A stretch of DNA of 64,000 nucleotides from Acidobacteriaceae bacterium (GTDB lineage Bacteria; Acidobacteriota; Terriglobia; Terriglobales; Acidobacteriaceae), in the NCBI GenBank assembly GCA_030041435.1, contig JASHNW010000050.1, positions 62,001 to 126,000 on the forward strand. Direction: 5' to 3'. Below are positions 8,593-17,713 of the stretch, piece by piece. Under the pieces are notes generated by a model. It was not told the DNA's origin, did no database searches, and saw only the letters and a list, made by a program, of their open reading frames with translations. A program made the position numbers and the translations under genes. Each line of letters opens with the position of its first letter. The first letter of the stretch is position 1.

Positions 8593-9693
8593 ATGACACT
8601 ATCGCGCAGAGGATTCGTGCAACTGGCGGGCGCCGGTGTTCTCATGCAGTCGCAGCTTCTGAAGGCGGGCGCCGCCGAACTAAGTGTTCACGGGGCCAAA
8701 AAGACGGTGGGCGCGTCGAAAGTCGCGCTGATCCACGGCGAGGACCGCCGCAAAAACGTCCATCAGGCCCTGGAAACAATCGACGACCAGATCCGCGCCG
8801 GGTTGCGCCATAAGAAGTACGTCGTCATCAAGCCCAACTTCGTATCCACCACCAACCAGCTTGCGGCCACCAACGTCGACGCCATCCACGGCATTCTCGA
8901 CTACCTCGAGCCCCGCTTCCGCGGCCCCGTTGTCATCGCGGAGTCGTCGGCCGGCGACACTATGGACGGCTTCGATCACTTCCATTACAGCCAGCTGGCC
9001 GACGAGCGCCGTTCGCAAAAGGTGAGCCTCGTCGACCTGAACCGCGAAGGCCAGTACGAGACCATCCCCGTGCTTGACGCCGACCTGCACATCACGCCGG
9101 TGCGGCTGGCGGCGCGAGTGCTCGATCCGACGGCCTTTGTCATCTGCAGCGCGATGCTGAAGACCCACAACACCGTGGTCGCGACCTTGTCTGTCAAGAA
9201 CATGGTGTTGGGCTCGCCGCTGCACAGCGCGCCGGGCGACCTGTACTGGAACGACAAGCGCAAATACCACGTGGGCATCCGCCAGACCCACTACAACATG
9301 CTGGCAACCGCGCAGAAGCTGCAGCCCAACTGGGGCCTGGCCGTCATCGACGGATTCGAGGGCATGGAGGGCAATGGGCCGTCCGCCGGCACGCCGGTCC
9401 CGTCGCATGTGGCCATCGCGTCAACGGATTTCATCGCTGCGGATCGCGTCGGCCTCGAAGTGATGGGCATCAATCCCGACTGGGTCGGCTATCTGAAGTA
9501 CTGCGGCCAGGCGGGCCTGGGCGAGTACGATCTCGCCAGGATCGAGGTGGCCGGCGCAACCATCGCCTCGGTGCAGAGAAAATACCAGCTGCACCCGGAT
9601 ATCCAGCATGAGCTGGAGTGGATGGGGCCGCTCGTTGAGGGATCGCCGAAGATCGGCAGCTTGCTCCGGCCGCACGACTTCATTTACGGCTGA
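8593..9693 (+). CDS. DUF362 domain-containing protein with Tat signal
   Basis: 366 residues. I chose the ATG at 8593, which follows a purine-rich GAGGGTGAGG; an in-frame start 27 bp upstream would only add a polar tail before the signal. The N-terminus LSRRGFVQLAGAGVLM is a twin-arginine signal. The body (VVIKPNFVSTTNQLAATNVDAI, VVIAESSAGDTMDGF, AMLKTHNTVVATLSVKNM) is the DUF362 core. Some DUF362 proteins carry iron-sulfur or metal centres; here no obvious ferredoxin cysteine cluster is seen, so cofactor content is open. Export by Tat suggests the protein folds with a cofactor in the cytoplasm. Isolated gene, transcribed convergently with the aminopeptidase. Confidence 0.88.
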   Translation: MTLSRRGFVQLAGAGVLMQSQLLKAGAAELSVHGAKKTVGASKVALIHGEDRRKNVHQALETIDDQIRAGLRHKKYVVIKPNFVSTTNQLAATNVDAIHGILDYLEPRFRGPVVIAESSAGDTMDGFDHFHYSQLADERRSQKVSLVDLNREGQYETIPVLDADLHITPVRLAARVLDPTAFVICSAMLKTHNTVVATLSVKNMVLGSPLHSAPGDLYWNDKRKYHVGIRQTHYNMLATAQKLQPNWGLAVIDGFEGMEGNGPSAGTPVPSHVAIASTDFIAADRVGLEVMGINPDWVGYLKYCGQAGLGEYDLARIEVAGATIASVQRKYQLHPDIQHELEWMGPLVEGSPKIGSLLRPHDFIYG

Positions 9694-9721
9694 GTTGTTC
9701 CGATCCGGATGCGCGGGCCTT

Positions 9722-12373
9722 TTAGTGCGCGTAAGCTGCGCGGATGCGCACTGTGCGGTCCAGTTCGTCCATGGCCTGCAGAATCTTCAGCCGCAGGTCC
9801 GGATCGGGGTTGGCCGTCGCCAGGTAATTGCGCACCACGTCCAGCGAAGCCTGCGACTGCTGGCCGTCCATGAACGCGTCGAGCCACGCCACCAGGAAGA
9901 AGATCTTGCGCTCGCGCTTCACCTGCTCCAGCGCCTCCAGCGACGGCTGCAGATACGGCGCGGTGAGCTGCGACTGACTCCAGTAGTTAAAGGCGCCCAG
10001 GCTCGACTGAATCCAGTCCTCCGACCGCTGCGGATTGTGCAGGTACTCGTCGAAATAGTGGGCCTTGGTCGCCGCATCCGGACGCGCCGCCTGCGCGACG
10101 TACGCAAATTTCAGTCCGTCGCCTGACGAATCGCGCTTCTGCTCCGCCGCGAAGACCGTGTCCGCGTCGCGATCCCCGTAGGCGATGAGCGCCGTCACCA
10201 GCGACCAGCGATCCTGCTGGCGCAGCGTAACGCCGGGGATGGTGAGTTGCCCCGAGAGCAGCTGTTTCATCGCCGCCTGGCCCACGCCCTGCGCGCCAAA
10301 GCCAGCCAGGCTGCGAAACCACACGATGCGCAGGTCGTGGTCCGGATCGTGGATCATCCGGTCGATCGCCGTCTGCGCTCCCTGCAGCAGCAGACCGCGC
10401 TGCTGCGCGGCACCCACGTAGCGATGCGCCGCCGTGTCGGTGCGCGCCAGCAGGCTCGCCGCCAGCAACTCATCGTGCTCCGCGGGCAGTGCATCGAGCG
10501 CCAGCTTTGCATAGGCCGCTGGGTCCAGCTCCACCTCGCGAACCGAGTCCCACAGCGAGCCCCACAGCAGCGTGCGGCGAAACAGATCCGGCATGGTGGC
10601 GATCTGCTGCATCACCGCGCCGCGGCTCTTTGCGTCGAGAAGGAAAAGCCCATAGGCGTGGTCGTTATTGTTCGCATAGACCCACGCCGGGCAAGCCTGG
10701 CCCTCCGGCCCTAACGGAACCTCGGCGCTCTGCGTCTGCAACTCGGCGCGCAGCGTGCCCACGGAGCCGTCCGGGTAGCCCAGCGCAATCCCGGTTGCAA
10801 TCGGCCACACCTCATCGGCGCCCGACGTCTCGTATTGCAGAAAGGGATGCTGCGTCAGGCGCAGTTCGCTAAGGCGCCCACCCTGGCACGACCAGCTCAC
10901 CTCGACGCGCGGCATACCGCGATGGCGAATCCACATGTCGGCCCACGCGGTCAGGTTGCGACCCGACGCCGACTGAAACGCGTCGATCAGGTCGCTCCAC
11001 GTGGCGTTGCCGTATTTGTGCTGTGCCAGATAAATCTGCAGCCCGCGCTGGAACGCCTCATCGCCAAGCACGTAGTTCAGCTGCTTGAGTACACCCGGCG
11101 CTTTCTCATACACGATCGCGCCGTAGGCCGACTTCGCATCCTTCAGGTTCGGAATGTCCTGGTAAATGGGCGTAGTCCCCGGCGTTTCGTCGATGCCATA
11201 GGCCGCGGGCTTGATGGACTGATAGAAGCGCTGCCAGATGTCCTCGTTGGGGCGCAGATCGGCCAGCGCCTTGTACGCCATGTACTGCGCAAAGCCTTCC
11301 TTGAGCCACAGATCGTCGAACCAGCGCATGGTGGTGAAGTCGCCAAACCACTGGTGCGTCAGTTCGTGCAACACCACCACATCGCGGTTGAGGCGGTTGA
11401 TCGCGGTCGGCGCGGTGCGGAAGATAACCGACTCCTCGCGCAGAAAGGTCGCGCCGGCGTGCTCCATGCCCCCGTAGGCAAAGCCTGGGATCAGCACCAT
11501 CTCGTACTTGGGGAAGGGGAACGGCTGCGCAAAATAGTTCGACAGGTAGCGGATGCCCTCCGCCGCGGTCTGCTGCACGGCGGGAACAGCGTCTTCCGCC
11601 TTCGCCGCCTGCGATTTTCGCACCCAAACGTTCGGCATCCCTTGCTCCGGATGCACATTCACGAATGGCCCCGCGGCGAAAGCAAACAGGTAGGTGCTGA
11701 TGGGCTCGGTTGCTCCAAAATCCGTCGTGCGGAACCCGTCGCCTGCCGGCCGTGTCGCCGCGGGAGCGCTGTTGGCGATCACTGTCCAGTCGTCGGGCGC
11801 GGTGATCTGGAGCGTGAAGCGCCCCTTCAGGTCTGGCTGGTCGAAGCAAAGGAGGGCCATGCTCGCGTCCATGGGAACAAACAGCGTGTAGAGATATTCC
11901 GCGCCGTCGTCGTGATCGTCGAACCGAGTGATGGCCTTGCCGGCCACCCCGATGTTGGCCGTGAACCGCGCATCGACTACATTCTCGCCCGTCTGCAACA
12001 CCTGGGCAGGCAGCAGCACGTGGCCGTTGACGATCTGAGCCGGGATATCCGCCCCGTTGAGGCGGATATCCGCAATCTGCCCATCGCGAAAATCCAGCAG
12101 CAGCGGCTTGCCCGCATCGCGCAACTCAAACCGAATCTGCTCGGTGGCGTCGGTCGTCGGAGCATGCGGGACTAAGCGGTAACTCAGCTGGTAGTGAAGG
12201 TCTGAGACGCGCGCCGCCCGCTCCTGGGCCAGTGCCCGCGGGACGCCGTCGGGAATGGCGGCCGGGCTTGTTGACAAGTTCGTGGCTGGATTCGCGGCGA
12301 GGCTGGTCGTGGTCATCAGCGGAAGCAGAGCAAGCGCAGCGGCGCGCCAGTCAGCGAACAGCATCAAGGTCAA
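9722..12373 (-). CDS. M1-family zinc aminopeptidase, exported
   Basis: 883 residues with an N-terminal signal-like segment. The exopeptidase motif is GGMEHAG at 301-307. The zinc site HELTH (336-340) is followed by the third ligand Glu in LKEG (E359), giving HExxH-x18-E. The N-terminal beta-saddle and a helical ERAP1-like C-terminal half (about 540-880) complete the family architecture and length. It should release N-terminal amino acids from peptides in the periplasm. The gene is single, divergent from the DUF2934 gene, and convergent with the DUF362 gene. Confidence 0.96.
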   Translation of the reverse strand: MTLMLFADWRAAALALLPLMTTTSLAANPATNLSTSPAAIPDGVPRALAQERAARVSDLHYQLSYRLVPHAPTTDATEQIRFELRDAGKPLLLDFRDGQIADIRLNGADIPAQIVNGHVLLPAQVLQTGENVVDARFTANIGVAGKAITRFDDHDDGAEYLYTLFVPMDASMALLCFDQPDLKGRFTLQITAPDDWTVIANSAPAATRPAGDGFRTTDFGATEPISTYLFAFAAGPFVNVHPEQGMPNVWVRKSQAAKAEDAVPAVQQTAAEGIRYLSNYFAQPFPFPKYEMVLIPGFAYGGMEHAGATFLREESVIFRTAPTAINRLNRDVVVLHELTHQWFGDFTTMRWFDDLWLKEGFAQYMAYKALADLRPNEDIWQRFYQSIKPAAYGIDETPGTTPIYQDIPNLKDAKSAYGAIVYEKAPGVLKQLNYVLGDEAFQRGLQIYLAQHKYGNATWSDLIDAFQSASGRNLTAWADMWIRHRGMPRVEVSWSCQGGRLSELRLTQHPFLQYETSGADEVWPIATGIALGYPDGSVGTLRAELQTQSAEVPLGPEGQACPAWVYANNNDHAYGLFLLDAKSRGAVMQQIATMPDLFRRTLLWGSLWDSVREVELDPAAYAKLALDALPAEHDELLAASLLARTDTAAHRYVGAAQQRGLLLQGAQTAIDRMIHDPDHDLRIVWFRSLAGFGAQGVGQAAMKQLLSGQLTIPGVTLRQQDRWSLVTALIAYGDRDADTVFAAEQKRDSSGDGLKFAYVAQAARPDAATKAHYFDEYLHNPQRSEDWIQSSLGAFNYWSQSQLTAPYLQPSLEALEQVKRERKIFFLVAWLDAFMDGQQSQASLDVVRNYLATANPDPDLRLKILQAMDELDRTVRIRAAYAH

Positions 12374-12606
12374 TCGCCTCCGGGACGGCCGCGAGTGGCT
12401 CTGCCAGCCACTATACCAGGGACGCGCAGGCCGGAAGACGCGCCTTCGGCAACGCTTTTGTTTTCAATACACATCGAATGGAGGGGCTGCCTGGTTACCA
12501 AAAAGTTGCTCTCGGACCATTTCGTAATTTGAGGTTTGCCAGGTGTCCCGTATTCTGTAGAAGATGGCCCGAATGTTGGCCCAAAATAATCCCTGAGGAG
12601 ATTGGC

Positions 12607-12834
12607 ATGGCAGAAACAGAAAAGAAAGCGAAGGCTCCGGCGAAGCCGCGCAAGACAGCGGCCAAGGCCCCGGCGAAGAAGACAAACGCTGCCGCGGCGC
12701 ACCCTGTCAGCGTATCGCATGAGGAGATTCGGCAGCTGGCGCATCGGTTCTGGGCCGAACGCGGCCACCCGCAGGGGCAGCCGGAGCTGGACTGGTTCCG
12801 CGCCGAGCAGGAGCTGCGCGGTAAGGCGTCTTAA
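12607..12834 (+). CDS. DUF2934 domain-containing small protein
   Basis: 75 residues, from the ATG at 12607 preceded by a good Shine-Dalgarno (CTGAGGAG). The first half is a lysine/alanine/proline-rich basic tail similar to histone H1-like tails (AKAPAKPRKTAAKAPAKK). The second half, EEIRQLAHRFWAERGHPQGQ followed by PELDWFRAEQEL, is the DUF2934 motif. DUF2934 proteins are common in soil acidobacteria and rhizobia; function unknown. The basic tail suggests nucleic-acid contact, which is inference. Confidence 0.9.
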   Translation: MAETEKKAKAPAKPRKTAAKAPAKKTNAAAAHPVSVSHEEIRQLAHRFWAERGHPQGQPELDWFRAEQELRGKAS

Positions 12835-13217
12835 ATCAATTGTTTATAGGAACATAGCCTGGCAAGTGGAAGGGTCGGCGGCCGGCGCAAGCCGTCAGTG
12901 GGAGTTCACGCGTCAGAAACGAAGCGGTGCGGGATCGAAGCGCGTGAATCTGATCGTCTGTGCCGTAAAGCGCAGGGTCTGCGACTCGCAGGCTGCCTGA
13001 AAGACGAATCGGGAGGCAGGACGGCGGAGAAAGAGGACGAATGAGCTCATTTGGCGCCCTCGCCACGCTTCTCTCTCCGACCACCGAGTCCCTGCAGGGA
13101 ACCTCGGCGATTCGCGATATTTGCAACTCGGTAAATCACGAATAGAGCGAAACTATCCCTGGGCCTGCAGGGTTTCAGCCGTTGACCGACGATCCACCCT
13201 GAGGAGGACGGAGATTC
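12835..13217. other. 383-bp intergenic region before the DUF1800 gene
   Basis: No supported gene. A 12-bp palindrome AATGAGCTCATT lies at 13040-13051. A strong purine-rich ribosome binding region (GAGGAGGACGGAG) precedes the start at 13218. Confidence 0.5.
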
Positions 13218-15344
13218 ATGCACAGCCGTGGCCGCATATTCTCCCTGCTCTGCTCGGCTGGCCTGCTGCCGGGACTCTGTTCTCTGGCCTTCGCATCGGG
13301 GCCCGGCGCTTCTCATTCCGGCACAGCGGCATCTTCCAGCGAACAGCAGCCGCCGAACGCAGAACAGGCGAGAGCACTGCACGCGCTGAACCGGCTGGCA
13401 TTTGGCCCTCGTCCCGGCGAAGTGGAGCAGGTCGCAGCAATGGGCGTAAGCCGCTGGATCGACTCGCAACTGCATCCTGGGAAGATCGACGACAGCGCTC
13501 TCGAACAGCGCCTCTCCGAGTACCGGGTTCCGACGATGGACCCGGCGACCCTGATGCAGAATTTCCCTCCCGGCAACCTGATTCGCCAGGCGCTGAATAA
13601 CCGCATGGCCGTTCCCTCTGGTGAGCCGCAACATGCGATCTGGGAAAGCCAGATTGCGATCGTGCGCCAGCGCCAGCAGTTGCGCGCACAGCAACAAGTG
13701 CAGCCCGCCTGGCAGGACGCACAGGGTCAGGTCGCATCCACGCAGGGGATGCAGCCAGCGGACGCCATGATGAATCCGGCCGCGGAAACGCCGACTTTGG
13801 CCGAGAGCGAACAGAAACTCTATGCCGATCTGGCGAACACCAGCATGGTCAATCTTCCGCCCCAGCAGCGCTACAAAGCGCTGCTGAACCTCGAGCCTGG
13901 TCAAATCCAGGAGGTTGTGCGCTCTCTCGTCCCAAGGGATCGCCCGGCGATGCTGGCGGGGCTGACTCCAGCGCAGCGCGAAACCGTATTGGCTCTGCTG
14001 AACCCGCGCGTGGTGGTCGTGAATGAGACAGAGGAAGTCCGCCTGCTGCGAGATATCTACAGCGAGCGCCAGCTACAGCGCGTGATGACGGAATTCTGGC
14101 TCAATCACTTCAATATCTTTGCGAACAAGGATGAAGTGGAGTCCTGGTACCTGCCCGAATTTGAGCGCGAGGCAATTGCCCCGCACGCTCTGGGCAAGTT
14201 TGAAGATCTGCTGGATGCCGTGGCACAGAGCCCGGCCATGCTCGTTTATCTGGACAACCAGGAAAGCGTCGGACCGGATTCTTTGGCTGCGCTGCGGCGA
14301 GAGCGTGCGGCCGAATACATGCGCATGATGCAGTCTCCTCAGGCGCCCGCCGCGCAGCGCCAGCCCCAGCTGGGCATCAATGAAAACTACGGCCGCGAAC
14401 TAATGGAACTGCACACGGTCGGGGTGAACGGCGGCTATACGCAGCAGGACGTCATTGAGGCCGCCAAAGTGCTCACGGGCTGGGGCGTAGCTCCGCCGCA
14501 ACAGGGTGGCGGGTTCCAGTTCAACGAGAATCGTCATGAGCCCGGCGACAAAGTCGTGATGGGGCACAAGATCCGCAACGGAGGAGAAAAAGAGGGGCTT
14601 CAACTGCTGCACATCCTGGCTACAAGCCCTTCGACGGCTTACTTTATATCGAGAGAGCTGGCGGTCCGCTTCGTCAGCGATGACCCGCCGCCGGCGCTGG
14701 TGGACCGCATGGCGAAGACATTTCTCTCCAGCGACGGAAATATCGCGAAGGTGCTGCGCACCATGATCGACTCTCGCGAGTTCTGGTCTGCGACTGACAC
14801 CGGCAACAAGATCAAGACTCCCCTGGACTACGTGGTTTCGGCGGTCAGGGCAACGAATGCAGAGGTGGCTCAGCCCTATCGCCTGGTTGCAGAGCTGAGA
14901 GTCATGGGCATGCCGCTTACCGGTACGCAGCAGCCCAATGGCTATGCGATGACGAACGACGCGTGGGTCAGCTCCGCAGAGCTGGTCAGCCGCATGAACT
15001 TCGCGCTTGGCCTGGCATGCAACCGCATTCCCGGGGTCACAGTATCGGTCGACCAGTTACTCGGGCAGGAGGGCGATCCTTCGGCGCAGGTGCAGCAGGA
15101 GTCTCGGCTGGAGCAGGCGATCCTGCATACGCCGGCTTCCCCGGGGATTCACCAGGCCGTGCTGGCCAGCCTCGACGATACCGCTGCACAAACTCGTGCG
15201 GCGGCGAGCCTCGCCCTGGCTGGAGACGCCGGGGGTAACCCCTTCGCTGCGGGACTGACGCGGACCGCGAGCCAGCCCGCGGAGGCGCAGGACGCCGTGA
15301 TGGCTGGACTGCTGATCGGATCGCCGGAGTTTCAACGAAGATAG
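13218..15344 (+). CDS. DUF1800 domain-containing exported protein
   Basis: 708 residues with a signal peptide. The DUF1800 body contains LHALNRLAFGPRPGEVEQVA near residue 55, MTEFWLNHFNIFANK near 295, and NYGRELMELHTVGVNGGYTQ near 395, all hallmarks. The family almost always occurs next to a DUF1501 gene, as here (start 122 bp downstream on the same strand). Both are thought to be exported, but no biochemical role is established. A glutamine-rich segment around residues 150-185 is likely a linker. Start chosen for the strong GGAGGACGGAG upstream. Confidence 0.95.
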   Translation: MHSRGRIFSLLCSAGLLPGLCSLAFASGPGASHSGTAASSSEQQPPNAEQARALHALNRLAFGPRPGEVEQVAAMGVSRWIDSQLHPGKIDDSALEQRLSEYRVPTMDPATLMQNFPPGNLIRQALNNRMAVPSGEPQHAIWESQIAIVRQRQQLRAQQQVQPAWQDAQGQVASTQGMQPADAMMNPAAETPTLAESEQKLYADLANTSMVNLPPQQRYKALLNLEPGQIQEVVRSLVPRDRPAMLAGLTPAQRETVLALLNPRVVVVNETEEVRLLRDIYSERQLQRVMTEFWLNHFNIFANKDEVESWYLPEFEREAIAPHALGKFEDLLDAVAQSPAMLVYLDNQESVGPDSLAALRRERAAEYMRMMQSPQAPAAQRQPQLGINENYGRELMELHTVGVNGGYTQQDVIEAAKVLTGWGVAPPQQGGGFQFNENRHEPGDKVVMGHKIRNGGEKEGLQLLHILATSPSTAYFISRELAVRFVSDDPPPALVDRMAKTFLSSDGNIAKVLRTMIDSREFWSATDTGNKIKTPLDYVVSAVRATNAEVAQPYRLVAELRVMGMPLTGTQQPNGYAMTNDAWVSSAELVSRMNFALGLACNRIPGVTVSVDQLLGQEGDPSAQVQQESRLEQAILHTPASPGIHQAVLASLDDTAAQTRAAASLALAGDAGGNPFAAGLTRTASQPAEAQDAVMAGLLIGSPEFQRR

Positions 15345-15466
15345 GCAAAGGAAGGGTTTTTCCGAACCACGAGACATTCTGTTGGGCGAAGTGTTACTGC
15401 TCATTGAGACCCGGAACGGTCGAACGACCCACCGCCCCGCCGAAATCACCTGAGGAGTTCGAGCGA

Positions 15467-16729
15467 ATGGCAATCACACGACGAGCGCTCATGCGGAACG
15501 GCGCGATGGCTGTGGTCGGCACAGCAGCGCTTCCCAGCTTTCTTACCCGCACGGCTCTCGCGGCAGACGCATCCGCCGGCGGAAAGAACCAGAGGGTCGT
15601 CGTGCTCTTTCAGCGCGGCGCAGCGGATGGACTGAACATCGTCGTGCCTCACGCGGAGCTCTACTACTACCAGGCTCGCTCCAGCATCGCCATTCCGCAA
15701 AACCAGGTTCTGGATCTGGATGGCTTCTTTGGGCTGCACCCCGCGCTGGCTGAGTTCCGGCCCCTCTGGAATCAGAGGCATCTGGCCATCGTCCATGCCA
15801 CCGGTTCGCCCGATCCCACGCGCTCGCACTTCGACGCGCAGGACTACATGGAGTCCGGGACACCCGGCTACAGGGCCACCGTGGACGGCTGGCTGAACCG
15901 CGCCCTCCAGGCGCAGGATGAGTATCGGCGCGAGAAGGGATCGCCCTTCCGGGCCGTCTCCATGGGCACGGATGTGGCTCTGACGCTGCGCGGAAAAGTG
16001 CCTGCCGTGGCCCTCAGCAACGTAGGCAATTTCGCAGTGGGCGGCCGCAATCCGGACGCCGCCCCGGTGAGTGAAATCTTCGAGACCATGTACGACGACA
16101 GCACGTCGTCCCTGCTGCGCGGGACCGGAGCGGAGACGTTCGAAGCTATCAAAATGCTTCGGTCGACCGACCCGGCGCATTACACGCCCGCCTACGGTGC
16201 ACAATATCCGCCGGGACCGTTCGGCGACAGTATGCGGCAGATCGCCCAGCTGCTCAAGGCCAACCTTGGTGTGGAAGCCGCGTTTGCCGACATCGGAGGC
16301 TGGGACCACCACGTGAACGAGGGCAACGTGGAAGGCCAGCTGGCGCGCAGCCTCCGCGATTTTTCGCAGGGCATTGCCGCATTCTGGCGGGATATGGGCG
16401 ATGACGCCGAAAACGTAACCCTCATCACCATGTCGGAATTCGGGCGCACCGTTCGCCAGAACGGCACCGGCGGGACCGATCACGGGCATGCCAACGTCAT
16501 GTTCGTCCTGGGCGGACAGGTCAGAGGCGGCAGGGTGTACGGGCAGTGGCCCGGTCTGAATCCGGAACAGCTGTATCAGGAGCGCGATCTGGCCATTACC
16601 ACGGACTACCGGCAGGTGCTGGCGGAAGCGGTCTGGAAGCAATTGGGCGCACGGAACATGAACCTCGTCTTTCCCGAAGCCCAGCTGCGGCGGCAGCACT
16701 TTCTCGAGTATCTGCCTGCCCTCAGTTAG
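15467..16729 (+). CDS. DUF1501 domain-containing protein with Tat signal
   Basis: 420 residues from the ATG at 15467 behind TGAGGAG. The N-terminus ITRRALMRNGAMAVVGTAAL is a Tat-type signal. The body shows VVVLFQRGAADGLNIVVPH, HFDAQDYMESGTPG, FADIGGWDHHVNEG and TMSEFGRTVRQNGTGGTDHGHAN, the DUF1501 motifs. These histidine/aspartate clusters resemble the sulfatase/alkaline-phosphatase fold, so a metal-dependent hydrolase is plausible, but the family is uncharacterised. It pairs with the DUF1800 gene upstream. Confidence 0.95.
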   Translation: MAITRRALMRNGAMAVVGTAALPSFLTRTALAADASAGGKNQRVVVLFQRGAADGLNIVVPHAELYYYQARSSIAIPQNQVLDLDGFFGLHPALAEFRPLWNQRHLAIVHATGSPDPTRSHFDAQDYMESGTPGYRATVDGWLNRALQAQDEYRREKGSPFRAVSMGTDVALTLRGKVPAVALSNVGNFAVGGRNPDAAPVSEIFETMYDDSTSSLLRGTGAETFEAIKMLRSTDPAHYTPAYGAQYPPGPFGDSMRQIAQLLKANLGVEAAFADIGGWDHHVNEGNVEGQLARSLRDFSQGIAAFWRDMGDDAENVTLITMSEFGRTVRQNGTGGTDHGHANVMFVLGGQVRGGRVYGQWPGLNPEQLYQERDLAITTDYRQVLAEAVWKQLGARNMNLVFPEAQLRRQHFLEYLPALS

Positions 16730-16873
16730 GACTTCCGTTCAGGCGGCTGGGTCCCGCCCCATCGTTCGCGATGATTCCGGAGCGAGCCGGCTCCGTGGAA
16801 CTCCGCCTGCAAAGAGCTGTGAGGACCATTCGAGCCAGGGGCGCGAAGGCGCCCGGATCGCCTGCGCCCGCCC

Positions 16874-16901
16874 TTGTCACGCATTTGTCAGCAGATTGTC
16901 A
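16874..16901 (+). promoter_or_regulatory. Three TTGTCA direct repeats with 11-bp period, candidate response-regulator site
   Basis: TTGTCA occurs at 16874-16879, 16885-16890 and 16896-16901, each exactly 11 bp from the last. OmpR/PhoB-type regulators bind such 11-bp-phased direct repeats as tandem dimers. The array lies 100-127 bp upstream of the response-regulator start at 17001, so autoregulation is the simplest reading. Confidence 0.55.
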
Positions 16902-17000
16902 AAGCTGCATCCGGACCCTCGGCAAAACCCTCTCTATGGTGCACAATCATCACAAACCGGAGATATCCGGTGCGGAGACTTCCGAGGTGTTGCACGGGCT

Positions 17001-17690
17001 ATGGCGACCATCCTGGTGATCGAGGACGACCCCCGCATTATGAAAGCGCTGCATCGCCTGTTTGCAGCCGAGGGTTATCAGATTCACAGCGCGAGCGAAG
17101 GCAAACAGGGGCTGGAGATGTTCGCCAGCGTCGCGCCGGACGCGGTGGTGCTGGACCTGATGCTGCCCGGCATGTCCGGGCGCGACATTTGCCGGTCGCT
17201 CAAGGGGTCCTGGCCTGACACGCCTGTGGTGATTCTCAGTGCCATCTCCGACGTTGCGGACAAGGTATTGCTGCTGGAGCTGGGCGCCGACGATTACGTC
17301 ACAAAACCGTTCAGCCCCCGGGAACTGCTGGCGCGGGTTCAGGCCGCGATGCGGCGCTCGAAGCGGATCCGCACTCGTCCGACCATCGGATTCGGCGACG
17401 TGCAGCTGGATTTCGCCAGAATGCAGGCGACGAAGAATGGCAGCCTCGTCCCGCTTACCGCCCATGAGTTCAAGCTGGTCCGGTTTTTCGTCGATAATCC
17501 GGAGCGAGTTCTCACCCGCGAGGAACTTCTGAACGAAGTCTGGGGATACAATTCGTACCCTTCGACCAGAACGGTCGACAATCAGATCCTGAAACTCAGG
17601 CAGAAGCTCGAGGCCAATCCCGCCGATCCGGTGCATTTCTGTACGGTGCACGGGGCGGGCTACCGCTTTGTGCCCGTGCCGCACAATTAG
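17001..17690 (+). CDS. OmpR/PhoB-family response regulator
   Basis: 229 residues from the ATG at 17001. The receiver domain has the acidic pair EDD (8-10), the phospho-acceptor D52 in VVLDLMLPGMSG, and the conserved Lys in YVTKPFSPREL. The C-terminal winged helix (about 130-225) shows LTAHEFKLVRFFVDNPERVL and GYNSYPSTRTVDNQILKLRQKL, typical of OmpR/PhoB. It is followed after 23 bp by its histidine kinase. Three phased TTGTCA repeats upstream are a likely binding site. Targets probably include the adjoining envelope redox genes, by position only. Confidence 0.96.
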   Translation: MATILVIEDDPRIMKALHRLFAAEGYQIHSASEGKQGLEMFASVAPDAVVLDLMLPGMSGRDICRSLKGSWPDTPVVILSAISDVADKVLLLELGADDYVTKPFSPRELLARVQAAMRRSKRIRTRPTIGFGDVQLDFARMQATKNGSLVPLTAHEFKLVRFFVDNPERVLTREELLNEVWGYNSYPSTRTVDNQILKLRQKLEANPADPVHFCTVHGAGYRFVPVPHN

Positions 17691-17713
17691 CCCGGACGGA
17701 GGAACGAGAAGCC

